DNA of 64,000 nt, from NCBI RefSeq assembly GCF_015714715.1, contig NZ_WAHS01000001.1, positions 558,001-622,000 of the forward strand. Direction: 5' to 3'. The stretch comes from Aestuariivirga litoralis. Its GTDB lineage: Bacteria; Pseudomonadota; Alphaproteobacteria; Rhizobiales; Aestuariivirgaceae. Below the pieces are notes generated by a model that saw nothing but the letters and a program-made list of their open reading frames with translations, was not told the DNA's origin and did no database searches. Shown here piece after piece: positions 60,923-64,000 of this stretch. Position 1 is the first letter of the stretch. Each line of letters begins with the position of its first letter. The position numbers were made by a program, and so were the translations under genes.

Positions 60923-63574
60923 ATGGCGCTCGACAAGACATTTGACCCAAAGGAAATGGAAACCCGGCTGTACGACGCCTGGGAAGAGGGCGGCTATTTC
61001 AAGCCCGGCAAGAACAAGGGCGGCAAACCTTTCACAATTGTGATTCCGCCACCCAATGTGACGGGCTCTCTTCATATGGGCCACGCGCTCAACAACACGA
61101 TCCAAGACATTCTCTCGCGCTTTGAACGCATGCGCGGGCGCGATGTGTTGTGGCAGCCGGGCACTGATCACGCCGGCATCGCCACGCAGATGGTTGTCGA
61201 GCGCTTGCTTGCCAAGGAAAACAATACCGACCGCCGCACGATGGGCCGTGAGGCCTTCCTCAAACGCGTGTGGGAATGGAAGGACGAATCTGGCGGCATC
61301 ATCACCAAGCAGCTGCGCCGCCTGGGTGCATCCTGCGACTGGAGCCGCGAGCGCTTCACCATGGATGAGGGCCTGTCGCGCGCCGTCGCCAAGGTGTTCG
61401 TGCAGCTCTACAAGGAAGGCCTGATCTACAAGGACCAGCGCCTGGTGAACTGGGACCCAGTGTTTGAAACCGCGATCTCCGATCTGGAAGTGGAGACGCG
61501 CGAAACCAAGGGATCGATGTGGTCCTTTGCTTATCCGCTGGTGGACGGGCCTGTCGACGGCATTTCAGAAATCGTGATTTCCACCACCCGGCCTGAAACC
61601 ATGCTGGGCGATGGTGCTGTCGCCGTGCATCCATCCGATGAGCGCTACAAAAACCTGATCGGCAAGCTGGTGCGCCTGCCGATCGCCGAACGTCACATCC
61701 CGATCATCGCTGATGAATACCCCGATCCGGAATTCGGCACGGGTGCAGTGAAGATCACTGGCGCGCATGACGAGAACGATTTCCATGTGGCCAAGCGCAA
61801 CAACATTCCGCTGATCGTGCTGATGGACAAGAAGGCGCGGATGATCTCCACGCCGGAAAACCATGTGCCTGCGCATTATGACGGCAAGGACCGTTATGAA
61901 GCCCGCAAGATGGTGCTCGAAGAAATCGAGGCGCTGGGCTTCTATCGTGGCAAAGAAGACAAGGTTATTGCGCAGCCGTTCGGTGACCGCTCTGGCGTGG
62001 TCATCGAGCCGATGCTGACCGAGCAATGGTATGTGAATGCCGGTGAGTTGGCCAAGCCGGCTATCGCCGCTGTTGAATCCGGCAAGACCAAATTCGTGCC
62101 GCCCAACTGGGATAAGACCTATTACGAATGGATGCGCAACATCCAGCCCTGGTGCATTTCGCGCCAGCTGTGGTGGGGCCATCAGATTCCGGCCTGGTAT
62201 GGTTCGGACGGCAAGATTTATGTCGAGGAAACCGAGGCTGAGGCGATCGAGGCCGCTGGGCCGGGTGTGACCCTCACGCGCGACGAAGATGTGCTCGACA
62301 CCTGGTTCTCATCCGCACTGTGGCCGTTCTCGACTTTGGGCTGGCCCGACAAGACTCCGGAACTGAAGCGGCATTATCCGACCAACACGCTGGTCACCGG
62401 CTTCGACATCATCTTCTTCTGGGTGGCCCGCATGATGATGATGGGCCTGCATTTCATGAAGGATGTGCCGTTTGACACGGTTTACATCCACGCCCTCGTG
62501 CGCGACGAGAAGGGGCAGAAAATGTCCAAATCCAAGGGCAATGTGATTGACCCGCTGGATCTGATGGATGAATTCGGCGCTGACGCGTTGCGCTTCACGC
62601 TGGCCGCGATGGCCGCGCAGGGCCGCGACATCAAGCTGGCCAAGCAACGCGTGGAAGGCTACCGCAATTTCGCAACCAAGCTGTGGAACGCGGCGCGCTT
62701 TGCCGAAATGAACGGCGTGGCGCGGGATGAAAATTTTGATCCCGTGGCCGCACGCGTCACCGTCAACCGCTGGATCGCGGGTGAAGCCGCGCGCACGCGT
62801 GACACGGTGACCAAGGCGATTGAAGAGCACAAATATAACGAGGCTGCGGCCTCGCTCTATCAGTTCGCCTGGAATGTTTATTGCGACTGGTATGTGGAAT
62901 TGATCAAGCCGATCCTCAGCGGCAATGACGAAGTGGCAAAGGCCGAAACGCGTGCCTGCGCCGCCTGGGCGTTTGAGCAGATTTTGCATCTGCTGCATCC
63001 CTTCATGCCTTTCATCACCGAAGAGCTGTGGCAGAAAACTGCCGCGCGCGACCATATGCTGATCGCCGCAGAGTGGCCGTGCTACAAGGGCCTCGGCGAT
63101 GCCAAGGCCGATGCCGAGATGAACTGGGTGATCCGCCTGGTTTCGGAAGTGCGCTCGGTGCGTTCGGAAATGAACGTCAATGCCGGCGCAAAAATCCCCT
63201 GCGTCATCGTCGGCGCAGGCCAGGAAGCGCGCCGCCGGGCCAATGCCTGGGAAGCCGAGATCATGCGTCTCGCACGCCTGTCATCGCTGACTTTCGAGGA
63301 CGCTGTGCCTGCGGCTTCGGCCCAGATCGCGCTCGATGAAGCCACGGTGGCATTGCCGCTGGAAGGCATGATCGATTTCGCCGCTGAGCGCGCCCGCCTG
63401 ACCAAGGAGTTGGAGAAAAACGCCAAAGACATCAGCATTATCGACGGCCGCCTGAACAACGCCAATTTCGTCGCCAAGGCCCCACCGGAAGCGCTGGAAG
63501 AAAGCCGCGACCTGAAGGTCGCGCTGGAGGCGAAGAAGGCGAAGCTGCAAGAGGCGTTGAAGAGGCTGGGGTGA
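60923..63574 (+). CDS. valS: valyl-tRNA synthetase
   Basis: An 883-residue class Ia synthetase with the HIGH motif in NVTGSLHMGHALNN (about 44-57) and KMSKS in KGQKMSKSKGNV (about 532-543), an editing CP1 domain, the anticodon-binding domain and a C-terminal coiled coil (about 815-880). ATG 60923 is preferred to an in-frame TTG at 60905. The stop overlaps the downstream GNAT start by four bases (GTGA). Confidence 0.97.
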   Translation: MALDKTFDPKEMETRLYDAWEEGGYFKPGKNKGGKPFTIVIPPPNVTGSLHMGHALNNTIQDILSRFERMRGRDVLWQPGTDHAGIATQMVVERLLAKENNTDRRTMGREAFLKRVWEWKDESGGIITKQLRRLGASCDWSRERFTMDEGLSRAVAKVFVQLYKEGLIYKDQRLVNWDPVFETAISDLEVETRETKGSMWSFAYPLVDGPVDGISEIVISTTRPETMLGDGAVAVHPSDERYKNLIGKLVRLPIAERHIPIIADEYPDPEFGTGAVKITGAHDENDFHVAKRNNIPLIVLMDKKARMISTPENHVPAHYDGKDRYEARKMVLEEIEALGFYRGKEDKVIAQPFGDRSGVVIEPMLTEQWYVNAGELAKPAIAAVESGKTKFVPPNWDKTYYEWMRNIQPWCISRQLWWGHQIPAWYGSDGKIYVEETEAEAIEAAGPGVTLTRDEDVLDTWFSSALWPFSTLGWPDKTPELKRHYPTNTLVTGFDIIFFWVARMMMMGLHFMKDVPFDTVYIHALVRDEKGQKMSKSKGNVIDPLDLMDEFGADALRFTLAAMAAQGRDIKLAKQRVEGYRNFATKLWNAARFAEMNGVARDENFDPVAARVTVNRWIAGEAARTRDTVTKAIEEHKYNEAAASLYQFAWNVYCDWYVELIKPILSGNDEVAKAETRACAAWAFEQILHLLHPFMPFITEELWQKTAARDHMLIAAEWPCYKGLGDAKADAEMNWVIRLVSEVRSVRSEMNVNAGAKIPCVIVGAGQEARRRANAWEAEIMRLARLSSLTFEDAVPAASAQIALDEATVALPLEGMIDFAAERARLTKELEKNAKDISIIDGRLNNANFVAKAPPEALEESRDLKVALEAKKAKLQEALKRLG

Positions 63575-64000
63575 GGACGAAGTTCAACATCAGAACCGCT
63601 GGCCCCGAAGATGCGGGAATCATTGCGGAGCTGTGTGTTGAGTTTGAGAAGTTCTTCCTCACCATGGCGGGCACCAAGAAGAAGCCCCCGTCGCAGAAAT
63701 CGTACGAGCGGCAGGTGAAGCATGCGCTGTCGGGCTCTGCGCCTTATGCCCATACGATCCTGCTGGAGCAGAAGGGCAAGGCCATTGGCCATGCCACTTT
63801 CAATTACTATTACGCCACCGCCCATAATTGCCGAGGCCTCTATGTGCAGGACCTGTTCGTGCGCGAGGAAGCGCGCGCCAGCGGAGGCGGGAAGGCGCTG
63901 ATGGATGCTCTGATGCAGGTCGCCAGGGAGCAACGCTGCGGCGTGCTTGAGCTTGCCGTCTGGAATCTCAACGCCAAGGCGCTGGGCTTCTACCTCAAGC
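63571..64000 (+). CDS. GNAT N-acetyltransferase, truncated at the window edge
   Basis: From GTG 63571, overlapping the valS stop, the frame stays open for 143 codons to the window end. The protein starts MRTKFNIRTAGPEDAGIIAE, has VQDLFVREEARASGGGKALM, which is the GNAT acetyl-CoA-binding V/I-x-x-x-x-Q/R-x-x-G region in variant form, and LAVWNLNAKALGFYLK near the edge. It is a complete-looking N-acetyltransferase lacking only the last strands. Substrate is unknown. Confidence 0.85.
   Translation, partial: MRTKFNIRTAGPEDAGIIAELCVEFEKFFLTMAGTKKKPPSQKSYERQVKHALSGSAPYAHTILLEQKGKAIGHATFNYYYATAHNCRGLYVQDLFVREEARASGGGKALMDALMQVAREQRCGVLELAVWNLNAKALGFYLK

Noticed and set aside
1-64000. CRISPR arrays, insertion sequences, integrases or toxin-antitoxin pairs
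   Set aside because: No regular direct repeats, transposase motifs or recombinase signatures were seen on either strand.

Overview
The window reads as chromosomal DNA of an alphaproteobacterium, most likely of the order Hyphomicrobiales (Rhizobiales). The support is gene content and order: rsh-pyrE-acpS-lepB-rnc-era-recO, a PopZ-type (DUF2497) gene between tolC and valS, DUF2336, DUF1467, DUF3126, UPF0314, CHASE2 cyclase plus FecR, a 3-mercaptopyruvate sulfurtransferase, and high-GC codon use throughout. The genus cannot be fixed from sequence alone. No insertion sequence, CRISPR array, integrase or intact prophage was seen; coding density is high and many neighbours overlap by 4 bases.

Region by region: 1-2300 (minus) is a carnitine-type catabolic operon: a BKACE beta-keto acid cleavage enzyme, a small dimeric-barrel protein, an L-carnitine dehydrogenase-like enzyme and the first codons of a PhzF-family gene. 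2435-10421 holds UPF0314 and DUF4864 proteins, a split XdhC pair with a MocA-like nucleotidyltransferase, an MFS transporter, radC, map and a hybrid histidine kinase. 10538-15065 holds gpt and a possible cyclic-nucleotide module: CHASE2 adenylate/guanylate cyclase, FecR protein, DUF3307 and a Popeye-like membrane protein with a cyclic-nucleotide-binding fold. 15138-23739 carries two tRNA-Leu genes, metabolic enzymes, cysE, two tandem secreted paralogues and small membrane or cytosolic proteins. 23787-32834 is the housekeeping block mgtE, rpoZ, rsh, pyrE, acpS, lepB, rnc, era, recO, mce, DUF1467.

32888-46410 contains betC (choline-O-sulfate to choline, thematically linked to the carnitine operon), yidD, an outer-membrane barrel protein, thrS, an SDR lacking the catalytic Tyr, a tiny DUF2256 zinc-ribbon gene, a luciferase-like monooxygenase, and a three-gene set of cytochrome b, periplasmic molybdopterin oxidoreductase and methionine-rich exported peptide. 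Pirin, nitroreductase, HAD phosphatase and flavin reductase follow, then a degenerate receiver and DUF2336. 46431-54462 is nadK plus a cobalamin (B12) cluster in two divergent arms: DUF1636-cobP, then cobA-cobB-cobQ-cbiB on minus, and cbiD-cobK on plus. 54449-57011 is cysK-alaX-sseA. The right end has tRNA-Asn, tRNA-Cys, a DUF6492 glycosyltransferase, tolC, popZ, valS and a truncated GNAT gene.

The observations most worth following are the cytochrome b / molybdoenzyme / methionine-rich peptide set (39604-41385), which recalls periplasmic methionine-based oxidant scavenging; a three-way-junction RNA candidate at 42380-42475 that resembles phage C4 antisense RNA although no phage genes are nearby; the cyclase/Popeye neighbourhood (11032-15065); and an intergenic region at 44595-44694 with two perfect DnaA boxes and a CtrA-like half site. 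All functions are inferred from sequence reading without database searches.
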